9,280 nucleotides of DNA from Pseudomonadota bacterium. GTDB lineage: Bacteria; Desulfobacterota; Syntrophobacteria; Syntrophobacterales; Syntrophobacteraceae. Numbering within the stretch: the stretch's first letter is position 1; each line of letters starts with the position of its first letter. The stretch is taken from assembly GCA_023442755.1 (NCBI GenBank), contig JAEZXS010000040.1, forward strand, positions 1-9,280, in the 5' to 3' direction. Shown piece after piece: positions 1 to 5,994 of the stretch. The notes under the pieces were generated by a model. That model did no database searches and was not told the origin of the DNA. It was given only the letters and a program-made list of their open reading frames with translations. A program made the position numbers and the translations under genes.

Positions 1-250
1 GCCCGTATCCTGTGGGCTTGCAGCCGCGATGGCGGCAATCATTCGCTGCCGAATTGACGCGCATGCGCGGTGCCGCCGGCGACCTCGGGGGAAACAATCC
101 TCCCGCGGCATCCGAAGCGTGCGATTCAAGAAATCCTTGCGGCACGGGACGCTACAGTTTATAGAAGTCAGGGCGTACCATGCGGGTTCATCTGACGAAA
201 AAACTACAGGAAAGAACGTACTTTTTTACAAAATCCGGAAAGCCAGCCGA
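1..250. other. Left edge without a convincing gene
   Basis: No convincing coding region is seen. The plus-strand frame read from base 3 is open until a TAG at 162-164, so it could be the 3' tail of a gene lying left of the window, but I recognise nothing in its roughly 53 residues. A second open frame from base 29 runs into the PLDc_N gene; its first 74 residues are rich in Arg and look like translated non-coding sequence. A candidate promoter lies at 137-165. Confidence 0.4.
137..165 (+). promoter_or_regulatory. Candidate sigma70-type promoter before the PLDc_N and PpiD-like genes
   Basis: TTGCGG at 137-142 is followed after 17 bases by TATAGA at 160-165, a fair match to the -35 and -10 consensus with ideal spacing. 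It lies about 85 bases before the first start codon at 251. This is a pattern match by eye only, and no transcription data support it. Confidence 0.3.
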
Positions 251-451
251 ATGCAAATAAACCTCCTGCTGATTATCTTCGTTCTGATCATTCCGATGAT
301 CCCGACATTTTGGGCCATTATCGAAATACCGAGGCGCCAGTTTTCCAGCCTGGCGCAGAAGGCAATCTGGTTCGCCGTAGTCTCCCTGCTGCCCGTCGTT
401 GGCGCAGTGCTTTATTTTGCGTTTGCTCGCCGCCATACCCGACCGGCCTGA
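251..451 (+). CDS. PLDc_N-domain two-helix membrane mini-protein
   Basis: This encodes 66 residues with two hydrophobic helices at about residues 4-22 and 38-58, joined by a short basic linker and ending in an RRHTR tail. The second half (basic linker, then W, LLP, VG, YF) follows the pattern of the PLDc_N (phospholipase D nuclease N-terminal) family, which is the membrane anchor of cardiolipin synthases but is also common as a free-standing small protein of unknown role. No catalytic HKD domain follows, so enzyme activity is not expected. I chose the ATG at 251, preceded by GGAA at 237-240, because the longer upstream frame does not look coding. The gene ends 33 bases before the PpiD-like gene, so the two are probably co-transcribed. 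Other small inner-membrane families cannot be excluded. Confidence 0.7.
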   Translation: MQINLLLIIFVLIIPMIPTFWAIIEIPRRQFSSLAQKAIWFAVVSLLPVVGAVLYFAFARRHTRPA

Positions 452-466
452 TCAAAATCCCGCTCT

Positions 467-472
467 AGGAGG
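467..472 (+). promoter_or_regulatory. Strong ribosome binding site with long spacing
   Basis: A perfect AGGAGG lies 12 bases before the ATG at 485. The spacing is longer than the usual 5-9 bases, and the next ATG at 497 is further still, so 485 is the better start. Confidence 0.6.
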
Positions 473-484
473 AAATTACAAAAC

Positions 485-2380
485 ATGCTTCATATCATGA
501 GAAAACACTCGAAATCCTGGGGGATCAAAGTCGTTTTCGGCATCATCATCCTTGTTTTCATCGCGTGGGGTGGCTATGCATACCACTCACTCAAGGATAC
601 AGCGGTCGCCCAGATCGGGGATCACCTCATCTCCAGGACCGAGTACGAGACAACCTACCAGAACATGGTCGAGAGATATCGGCAGCAGCTCGGCAGGGCC
701 TACTCGGAAGATCTGATGAAGAAGCTGGGCCTCAGGCAGCAGGCGCTCGACGCACTGATCAACAGCTACCTGATCACAAAAGGGGCGGACGAACTGGGCC
801 TTTCCGCGAGCGCGGACGAGGTTCGACGCTATATCATGCAGTTCCCGGGTCTCCTCAATGAGGGCAAGTTCGACCAGGCGCGCTACGAAGCAAGCCTGCG
901 CCAGCAGCGTACGACACCGGAAGCTTTCGAGAAGCAGATCGCCCAGGAAATAACCTTCAAGAAGGCCCAAGCTTTCATCAAGGACCGAGCCGTCGTTACG
1001 GAACAGGAAATCCTGGACGACTACCACTTCAATCGCGACCAGGTCAAGCTCGCCTACATACCTTTTGACCCGAAATCTTTCGAGGACCAGGTCAAGGTAC
1101 AGGACGACGCGCTGCAGGCCTTCTACCAGAAGAACACCAACCGGTACATGGACCCGGAAAAGCGCGAAGTTGCCTACGTACTGCTGAACACCGGGGAAAT
1201 CGGCAAAGAGATCCCCGTTTCGGATGCGGACGTCAAGACCTATTACGACGAGCACATTAGCCAGTATACGCACGAAGAGGAAGTCCATGCGCGCCACATT
1301 CTTTTCAAGCTGAAACCGGATGCAACCCCGGAAGAAGTGGAAAAAGTACGCGCAGAAGCGCAGAAGGTGCTGGATGAGGCCAAGAAGAACAAAAACTTCC
1401 CGGAACTGGCCAAAAAGTACTCCCAGGACGAAGGCTCCGCTCAAAATGGCGGAGACCTGAGCTATTTCTCCAAGAAGCAGATGCAGCCGGCTTTCGCCGA
1501 GGCGGCATTTGCCCTGAAATCCGGGGAAATCAGCGGCCTGGTGCAGACCCCCTTCGGCTTACATATCATCAAAGTGGAAGACGTCCGTGCGGCCAGGACT
1601 TCTCCGCTGGAAGAGGTCAAAGCCGATATCAAAAAGACCCTGCAGACGGAAAAGGCACAGGACATTGCATTCAACAGGTCTCGCGACCTGCGTGATATGG
1701 CTTATGCCCGGAAAGACCTCGAAAAGGCCGCCCAGGAACTGAAGCTCTCCGCCCCCGCTACTACCTGGGTGGAAATGGGACAGGAACAGAGCGAGTCGGG
1801 CGTCTTCCCTTCCCAGGCAAAGATGAAACTTTTCGGCATGGGCCAGGGTGACATCAGCGAAGTTCTCGAGACCCCCAAGGGTCTGGCAGTGGCCCAGCTC
1901 AAGACGATCAAAGCCCCCCAGGCGATCCCGTTCGAACAGGTGAAGGACAAGGTCGTAAAGGACTACAAGGCGGATCAGGCAAAAGTCCTTGCTCGCCAGA
2001 AAGCCGATGAGGTCCTGAAAGCGGCAAAGGAAAAGAACAACCTGGAAGAAGTCGCCGCCCAAATGAAGCTCAGTGTCCGTCAGAGCGATTTCTTTTCCAG
2101 GGAGAATCCGGATAAGGATCTGAAGCTGCTGAGAGGCGACAACCTCGGCCAGATTTTCGATCTTACGGAAACCCGGCCCTTTCCTTCTTCTTCCCTGGAA
2201 CTCGGCAATCGCTACATGGTTTGCCGCCTGGTGGCGAAAACAACTGCCCCCCAGCCCAGCCCGGAAGAGCTGGCCACCATCTCCAAGCAACTGCTGCAGG
2301 AGAAGCAGGAGGCAGTGTGGGAAGCCTGGGTTATGGATTTGAGAAAAAACACCAAAATGGAACAACTCAAGCAAATTTAA
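485..2380 (+). CDS. ppiD: PpiD/SurA-type periplasmic peptidyl-prolyl cis-trans isomerase, membrane-anchored
   Basis: This 631-residue protein is a likely foldase for exported and outer-membrane proteins. A basic N-terminus (MRKHSKSW) precedes one uncleaved-looking membrane helix at about 14-33, leaving the rest in the periplasm. Residues about 36-200 match the SurA N-terminal chaperone type. Residues about 266-367 form one parvulin (PPIC) domain, with HARHILFKL at 268-276, NGGDLSYF at 321-328, PAFAEAAFAL at 335-344 and FGLHIIKV at 357-364. A long charged, helical C-terminal region (about 375-631) follows. Length and order resemble E. coli PpiD (623 residues), hence the symbol, given on architecture only; in E. 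coli the PpiD parvulin domain is weakly active or inactive, and activity here is not established. It follows a PLDc_N gene by 33 bases and is closed by a strong terminator at 2415-2446. A SurA-like role is the main alternative. Confidence 0.92.
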   Translation: MLHIMRKHSKSWGIKVVFGIIILVFIAWGGYAYHSLKDTAVAQIGDHLISRTEYETTYQNMVERYRQQLGRAYSEDLMKKLGLRQQALDALINSYLITKGADELGLSASADEVRRYIMQFPGLLNEGKFDQARYEASLRQQRTTPEAFEKQIAQEITFKKAQAFIKDRAVVTEQEILDDYHFNRDQVKLAYIPFDPKSFEDQVKVQDDALQAFYQKNTNRYMDPEKREVAYVLLNTGEIGKEIPVSDADVKTYYDEHISQYTHEEEVHARHILFKLKPDATPEEVEKVRAEAQKVLDEAKKNKNFPELAKKYSQDEGSAQNGGDLSYFSKKQMQPAFAEAAFALKSGEISGLVQTPFGLHIIKVEDVRAARTSPLEEVKADIKKTLQTEKAQDIAFNRSRDLRDMAYARKDLEKAAQELKLSAPATTWVEMGQEQSESGVFPSQAKMKLFGMGQGDISEVLETPKGLAVAQLKTIKAPQAIPFEQVKDKVVKDYKADQAKVLARQKADEVLKAAKEKNNLEEVAAQMKLSVRQSDFFSRENPDKDLKLLRGDNLGQIFDLTETRPFPSSSLELGNRYMVCRLVAKTTAPQPSPEELATISKQLLQEKQEAVWEAWVMDLRKNTKMEQLKQI

Positions 2381-2414
2381 GTTTCAGTCCCCCGACCGGG
2401 CCGAAGTCTGCAAA

Positions 2415-2446
2415 GCCGCTCCGGAAGCCTCCGGAGCGGCTTTTTT
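2415..2446 (+). terminator. Intrinsic terminator after the PpiD-like gene
   Basis: A perfect 11-bp stem (2415-2425 with 2430-2440, sequence GCCGCTCCGGA) has a four-base loop AGCC and is followed directly by six T at 2441-2446. This is a textbook rho-independent terminator. Confidence 0.93.
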
Positions 2447-2558
2447 GTTGATTACCCTCGAAGCCAAGTTCAACAATTTCAGTAACTTGACCAAGGCTTG
2501 CAAGTCGATATCTCCTTATTTACCTTCCCGGGCAGGAATTGGTAAAAAGGAGAATGCA

Positions 2559-3134
2559 ATGAAAAAAGCTTATTTTTCCTCCATCATTATCCTGGCCGCA
2601 ATTCTGCTGGCCGTACCGGTCATGGCCGAGGACATCGTTCCTCCGGACACGAAGGTGAAAAACGCCGAGTGTCCCGTGCAGAAGATTTCAAACGGTGCAT
2701 TCGAGGCATCGCTCTGGCCCGTTCGACAAGAACCGGGGCTCGACTGGGTAGCCTTCCGCCTCACAGTTCGGAACAAAACCGACAAACCCCTGTCGCTCGT
2801 CTGGGATGACACCTACTACATGCATTCCGACAAGAAGGACGGAAGGTTCAAGTTCGAGAACGAGGCCTTTTCTAACAAGGGACAATTGAGGCCCATGGAA
2901 ATCATCCCAGCGGGAGCCACCTTCTCGAGGGTAATCTGGCCGGAATCCCGCTTTTTCAACGGGGGGCAGGCTACCGGGTGGATCGTGCTGCCGATCGCCA
3001 ACGGCGAAGGTCAGCACGGGGTCTTACTTGCCCTGAAATCGGGGGACACTGTATACGAGGAAAAAATCGCACTGAATATCGACAACCAGGTGCAGACCTG
3101 CAAGCTCTCACCAAAATTCCAATTCCGAAGATAG
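2559..3134 (+). CDS. Exported protein of unknown function, probable beta-sandwich
   Basis: I do not recognise this 191-residue protein. It begins with a clear Sec signal peptide: KK, a hydrophobic core at about 6-20, and likely cleavage after VMA at residue 23. The mature part of about 168 residues has alternating hydrophobic strands (ASLWPVR, WVAFRLTVRNKT, PLSLVWDD, TGWIVLPI, HGVLLALK, KIALNI), which suggests an Ig-like or other beta-sandwich fold; this is an inference. It has two cysteines, C38 near the mature N-terminus and C181 near the C-terminus, which could form a disulfide in the periplasm. There is no lipobox and no further membrane helix. The ATG at 2559 is chosen because AAGGAG at 2547-2552 lies six bases before it and the signal peptide begins there. 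The gene stands alone between a terminator at 2415-2446 and a hairpin at 3152-3179. Confidence 0.85.
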   Translation: MKKAYFSSIIILAAILLAVPVMAEDIVPPDTKVKNAECPVQKISNGAFEASLWPVRQEPGLDWVAFRLTVRNKTDKPLSLVWDDTYYMHSDKKDGRFKFENEAFSNKGQLRPMEIIPAGATFSRVIWPESRFFNGGQATGWIVLPIANGEGQHGVLLALKSGDTVYEEKIALNIDNQVQTCKLSPKFQFRR

Positions 3135-3151
3135 CCGTCTTCTGAATTCAA

Positions 3152-3179
3152 GGCGATTCCGCCCCGGGGCGGAATCGCC
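3152..3179 (+). terminator. GC-rich hairpin, probable terminator
   Basis: A perfect 12-bp stem (3152-3163 with 3168-3179, GGCGATTCCGCC) encloses CCGG. It starts 17 bases after the stop codon of the exported-protein gene. Only a weak T tract follows (CTGCCTTT), and the flanks ATTCAAGGC (3146-3154) and GCCTTTGAAT (3182-3191) can pair in an alternative outer stem. It may act as a terminator or as an mRNA-stabilising 3' hairpin. Confidence 0.65.
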
Positions 3180-3310
3180 CTGCCTTTGAATATCACCCCG
3201 GTTCTCTCTTGCATTCCCCGAATATCCGTTCGATTTGCCTGACCACGAATACAGGTTCCCCTCCTTTTTCGAGAGCTTCATCTATCTTCCTGAGGGATCG
3301 GGAAGCAATC

Positions 3311-3338
3311 TTGGATTTTGTCGGACGGTGCTTATTTT
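3311..3338 (+). promoter_or_regulatory. Candidate promoter of the small secreted protein gene
   Basis: TTGGAT at 3311-3316 is followed after 16 bases by TATTTT at 3333-3338, placed 37 bases before the ATG at 3376. It is a weak consensus match, made plausible by position and by the terminators that isolate this gene. Confidence 0.28.
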
Positions 3339-3375
3339 ACTATCACAACACCAGAGTTTGATAGAGGAGAGATCA

Positions 3376-3609
3376 ATGAAAGGAAGAACATTTCTGGGGC
3401 TGCTTGCCGCCCTGGTTCTGCTTGCCTCCTCCGGCCAATCGATGGCCCCGTCGGAAAACAGGGACAGGGATCAGGGACCGTCAACGAGCGGGCCCGAGGG
3501 CAGCTACCCGCAATATGGAACGGGCTCCTACTTCAACCAATGGCCGAACCCTTCGGTCGGGGACAGGCCGAGTCATTATCCGCCTTACCACCAGAATTCC
3601 CCGAACTGA
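3376..3609 (+). CDS. Small secreted Pro/Tyr/Gly-rich protein, unknown function
   Basis: This encodes 77 residues. A signal peptide is clear (KGR, then a hydrophobic stretch at about 6-18, then small residues). The AxA-like site after QSMA (residue 24) would put Pro at +1, which signal peptidase I disfavours, so cleavage after SSG at residue 20 is an alternative. The mature part of about 53-57 residues has no cysteine and no lipobox. It is polar and rich in Pro, Gly, Ser, Tyr and Asn (for example GSYPQYGTGSYFNQWPNP at 42-59), so it is probably disordered or associated with the surface or wall. AGGAG at 3365-3369 lies six bases before the ATG, and a strong terminator follows the stop, so it is a self-contained transcription unit despite its size. 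Two overlapping longer frames in this stretch look like shadows. I know of no family for it. Confidence 0.65.
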   Translation: MKGRTFLGLLAALVLLASSGQSMAPSENRDRDQGPSTSGPEGSYPQYGTGSYFNQWPNPSVGDRPSHYPPYHQNSPN

Positions 3610-3614
3610 GAACC

Positions 3615-3646
3615 GAAAAGCCGGGACCTTCCCGGCTTTTCCTTTA
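3615..3646 (+). terminator. Intrinsic terminator after the small secreted protein
   Basis: The arms GAAAAGCCGGGA (3615-3626) and TCCCGGCTTTTC (3630-3641) are perfectly complementary around a three-base loop, and the T-rich tract TTTTCCTTT begins inside the right arm. The AAAA/TTTT ends mean it could also work in the reverse direction. Confidence 0.8.
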
Positions 3647-3758
3647 TGTGAAAACAAAAGCATAAAATACATGAAATCCCCCAGTGAAAAGTAGGGTTTC
3701 TACGCATTTCTTAGCCGGCCGCAGTGCGGTAATCTGGCTGGAGAGATAGGATGATACA

Positions 3759-4115
3759 ATGAATCGACACTCAGGTGGACTTTCCGCTATGTGTTTGCCC
3801 CCGGAGATTACAGTCATACTCGATGTCGCGGACGAACCCCGGAACGCGGTTTTTGTCGGCCGGTTGGCGCAGTTTACCTCCTCGGGGCTTTCTTTCGACT
3901 ACGTGGTCCTGGATGACGATCTGAAAAATCACCTGGATCGCATGGCCGAGATGAAACTCAAAAGGGAGTCCGACCCGGTGACCTACTCTAAGACGATACA
4001 GTGCAGGATCGTCTGTGATGAAAGCCTGTCCTCGCCTTTATACTCTTTTGTCCCCACCAGAAGATGCCTGCTGAAGTTCTCGGAGCCCGTCGCGGAGCTG
4101 AGTTCTCTGTTCTAG
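3759..4115 (+). CDS. Small cytoplasmic protein, possible degenerate PilZ domain
   Basis: This encodes 118 residues with no signal peptide or membrane helix. Residues 31-47 (VFVGRLAQFTSSGLSFD) resemble the first strands of a PilZ domain, where D/N-x-S-x-x-G lies before a Gly-Leu-Phe strand; here the equivalent is QFTSSG at 38-43. RRCLLKF at 101-107 resembles the RRC-G-V-x-F strand I recall in PilZ-like proteins of deltaproteobacteria. The upstream RxxxR motif that canonical PilZ domains use to bind cyclic di-GMP is absent, so nucleotide binding is doubtful. The family assignment is an inference from pattern only. The ATG at 3759 is preceded by AGG at 3748-3750; an internal ATG at 3789 would also keep the PilZ-like part. 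The gene stands alone, and no strong terminator follows it. Confidence 0.6.
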   Translation: MNRHSGGLSAMCLPPEITVILDVADEPRNAVFVGRLAQFTSSGLSFDYVVLDDDLKNHLDRMAEMKLKRESDPVTYSKTIQCRIVCDESLSSPLYSFVPTRRCLLKFSEPVAELSSLF

Positions 4116-4212
4116 AGCGTCTTTCGCCCTGCCGGCCGGATGCCTGCCCCCCCCGGCTTTCCTCTTTGTTCCGCCGTACACCCACAGCACAAAGTTTGCC
4201 TCCCTGAAACGG

Positions 4213-4241
4213 TTGAGGACTTCCCAAGAGTGCCTTACGAT
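4213..4241 (+). promoter_or_regulatory. Candidate promoter of the pgeF-pyrK-pyrD operon
   Basis: TTGAGG at 4213-4218 is followed after 17 bases by TACGAT at 4236-4241. Spacing is ideal and both boxes are fair matches. It would give a leader of roughly 60-75 bases that contains the inverted repeat at 4268-4291. No experimental support exists. Confidence 0.35.
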
Positions 4242-4267
4242 GGTAAATAAGCCCATTCGGTTATTAC

Positions 4268-4291
4268 GGATACGCTTTTACGAACGTATCC
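4268..4291. repeat. Inverted repeat in the leader of the pyr operon
   Basis: GGATACG (4268-4274) and CGTATCC (4285-4291) are perfect complements separated by 10 bases. It sits between the candidate promoter and the pgeF start, where it could be an operator or a leader hairpin. No T tract follows, so it is not an intrinsic terminator by itself. Confidence 0.5.
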
Positions 4292-4322
4292 ACAAACTAG
4301 ACAAAGGGTGAAAGCGCGATCG

Positions 4323-5123
4323 ATGCATTCCAATATTTACGGACAGGGCATGGAATACCTTACATTCGATCTTCTTTCGAACGTTCCCGGCCTGGTCCAT
4401 GGCTTTTTCACGCGGCACGGCGGGGTCAGCAGCAAGCCATATGACAGCCTGAACGTATCCTGGAACAACGGGGATTCACCGCAGGCAGTCCGGGAAAATC
4501 TCGCCCGGGTGAGCGGCGCGCTCGGCATCGACCGGCTGGTATCGGGCCTGCAGGTGCACGGAGATACGCTGAACATCGTTGGCAGCGACCTTATCCCGGA
4601 AGCTGACGACGGCCTTCCCCTGCTCGTGGCGCCCCCGGGCGATGCGCTTGCCACGAACCTCCGCGGCATCGGCCTGCTCATCAAGATTGCGGATTGCCAG
4701 GCAATCTTTCTGGTCGATCCCGAAACCCGCGTCATAGCCAACATCCACTCCGGCTGGCGAGGAAGCGTGCAAAACATCGCAGGGAAGGTCGTAGTCCGTC
4801 TTCGAGAACAATTTGGCTGCGATCCGGGAAGGATGCTCGCCGCGGTCGGCCCCTCCCTTGGCCCCTGCTGCGCCGAGTTCAGGAACTTTCGCGACGAAAT
4901 ACCGCCCGAACTGTGGGATTATCAGGTCCGCCCCGAATATTTCGATTTTTGGGCAATCACACGGCGGCAGCTCGCAGATGCAGGCATTCGGCCTGAGAAT
5001 ATGGAACTCGCACGGAGGTGCACAGTCTGCGGGGCGGCCGATTTCTTCTCATACAGGGGCGAACATTCGCCCGGACGCATGGCGGCCGTGATCGGCTGGA
5101 AAGAAGATGACCGAAAGGCATAA
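4323..5123 (+). CDS. pgeF: Laccase-domain (YfiH/YlmD/PgeF) family protein
   Basis: From the ATG at 4323 this is 266 residues, close to E. coli YfiH (243). Family motifs are complete: HGFFTRHGGVS at 26-36, QVHG at 77-80, ADCQ at 123-126, HSGWRG at 142-147, GPSLGPCC at 176-183 and a C-terminal FFSYRGE with GRMAAVIGW. H79, C125 and H142 correspond to the metal/active-site His-Cys-His set of the family. Members are reported as purine nucleoside phosphorylase/adenosine deaminase-type enzymes (YlmD, human FAMIN/LACC1) and, in E. coli, as the peptidoglycan editing factor PgeF; the old multicopper oxidase label is doubtful. The start is uncertain: GTG at 4308 (plus 5 residues), ATG 4323 or ATG 4350. 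AAAGGG at 4303-4308 favours 4323 only weakly. The 3' end overlaps pyrK by 17 bases, so they are one operon. Confidence 0.93.
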   Translation: MHSNIYGQGMEYLTFDLLSNVPGLVHGFFTRHGGVSSKPYDSLNVSWNNGDSPQAVRENLARVSGALGIDRLVSGLQVHGDTLNIVGSDLIPEADDGLPLLVAPPGDALATNLRGIGLLIKIADCQAIFLVDPETRVIANIHSGWRGSVQNIAGKVVVRLREQFGCDPGRMLAAVGPSLGPCCAEFRNFRDEIPPELWDYQVRPEYFDFWAITRRQLADAGIRPENMELARRCTVCGAADFFSYRGEHSPGRMAAVIGWKEDDRKA

Positions 5124-5994
5124 AGTGGAAAAAATCCGGGAAAATGCTCGCATCATATACCAGGAACGGGTTGCAGGACAGATATTCCGGCTGCGGCTCG
5201 AGGCCCCCGGGATAGCCCGCAACGCCAGGGCCGGACAGTTCGTGATGCTGAGAGTCCGCGAAGGCACGGACCCGCTCTTGCGGCGCCCTCTTTCCTTCCA
5301 CCGCATCTATCCGGCCGAGGGGACCGTTGAAATCCTCTACAGGGTGGTCGGTCGCGGTACCTGGGCTCTTTCGCAACTCGGCCCCGGTTCCCGGGTAAGC
5401 CTGGTCGGTCCGCTCGGAAACGGCTTTCAACTCCCGCTCGACAGGACAATGCCCATCGCCCTCGTCGCGGGCGGAATAGGAATAGCCCCGCTGGGCGAGC
5501 TTATCGCGCAGATAGTTGCGACGCGGGGACCGAAACATCTCCACAACATCCATCTCTTCTACGGGGCGAGAACCGCCTCGGAGCTGCTGCCCGAGGAAAG
5601 CGTGCGCCAATTCGGCATCGAGGCGCACATCGGCACGGATGACGGCTCTTTCGGCTATAACGGACGGGTGACAAAGCTGTTCGAAAAATTCGTTGAGGAA
5701 AATCATTTTCACCCCGTGGAAATCTATTCCTGCGGGCCCCTTGCAATGCAGTACCACCTCGCGAAGTGGGCTCTGGCACACGACGTGCTGACGCAGCTTT
5801 CCCTGGAATCCCTCATGGCGTGCGGCATAGGCGCATGCCTCGGCTGTGCGCTTCCGGCAGCCGACCCCGACAGCCCCGAAAACGCGCGGTTTGTCCACGT
5901 GTGTGAAGACGGCCCTATCTTTTCGGCAGGATCGATAAAATGGAATCAAATATTAATTCAGCAGACACCGCCCCCGACCTTTCTGTTCAGCTAG
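5107..5994 (+). CDS. pyrK: Dihydroorotate dehydrogenase B, electron transfer subunit
   Basis: PyrK passes electrons from dihydroorotate oxidation at PyrD through a 2Fe-2S cluster and FAD to NAD+ in the cytoplasm. This 295-residue protein shows a ferredoxin-reductase-like FAD domain (RRPLSFHR at 59-66, GPLGNGF at 101-107), an NAD-binding domain (AGGIGIAPL at 121-129, YSCGP at 207-211) and a C-terminal 2Fe-2S motif C239-x4-C244-x2-C247-x18-C266, ending in CEDGPIF as usual for PyrK. Homologous subunits of NADH-dependent ferredoxin:NADP oxidoreductase look alike, but the adjoining pyrD settles the assignment. The ATG at 5107 lies inside the end of pgeF, which implies translational coupling. The frame runs 55 bases into pyrD, giving about 20 residues beyond the usual C-terminus; this tail is probably not functional. 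An alternative start is not needed. Confidence 0.95.
   Translation: MTERHKVEKIRENARIIYQERVAGQIFRLRLEAPGIARNARAGQFVMLRVREGTDPLLRRPLSFHRIYPAEGTVEILYRVVGRGTWALSQLGPGSRVSLVGPLGNGFQLPLDRTMPIALVAGGIGIAPLGELIAQIVATRGPKHLHNIHLFYGARTASELLPEESVRQFGIEAHIGTDDGSFGYNGRVTKLFEKFVEENHFHPVEIYSCGPLAMQYHLAKWALAHDVLTQLSLESLMACGIGACLGCALPAADPDSPENARFVHVCEDGPIFSAGSIKWNQILIQQTPPPTFLFS

Noticed and set aside
29..250. N-terminal extension of the PLDc_N frame
   Set aside because: The 74 residues are Arg-rich and low in hydrophobic pattern, and the family starts at the ATG at 251, which has a purine-rich GGAA upstream.
587..1444. 285-codon minus-strand open frame
   Set aside because: It is antisense to the well-supported PpiD-like gene and has no recognisable motifs; long shadow frames are common in GC-rich sequence.
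3318..3694. Two overlapping plus-strand frames of 115 and 96 codons
   Set aside because: Neither has a good start signal, both run through the terminator at 3615-3646, and the 77-codon frame has a signal peptide and ribosome binding site.
4131..4157. Possible terminator after the PilZ-like gene
   Set aside because: Only a five-base stem (GCCGG with CCGGC) around a run of eight C is seen; too weak for a call.
4957..5949. 330-codon minus-strand open frame
   Set aside because: It is antisense to pgeF/pyrK, whose motifs are unmistakable; the antisense translation is rich in Arg and Cys without domain pattern.
5107..5994. PyrK as a sulfide dehydrogenase or NfnA/NfnB-type subunit
   Set aside because: These share the fold, but the overlap with a class 1B pyrD and the CEDGPIF end fit PyrK better.
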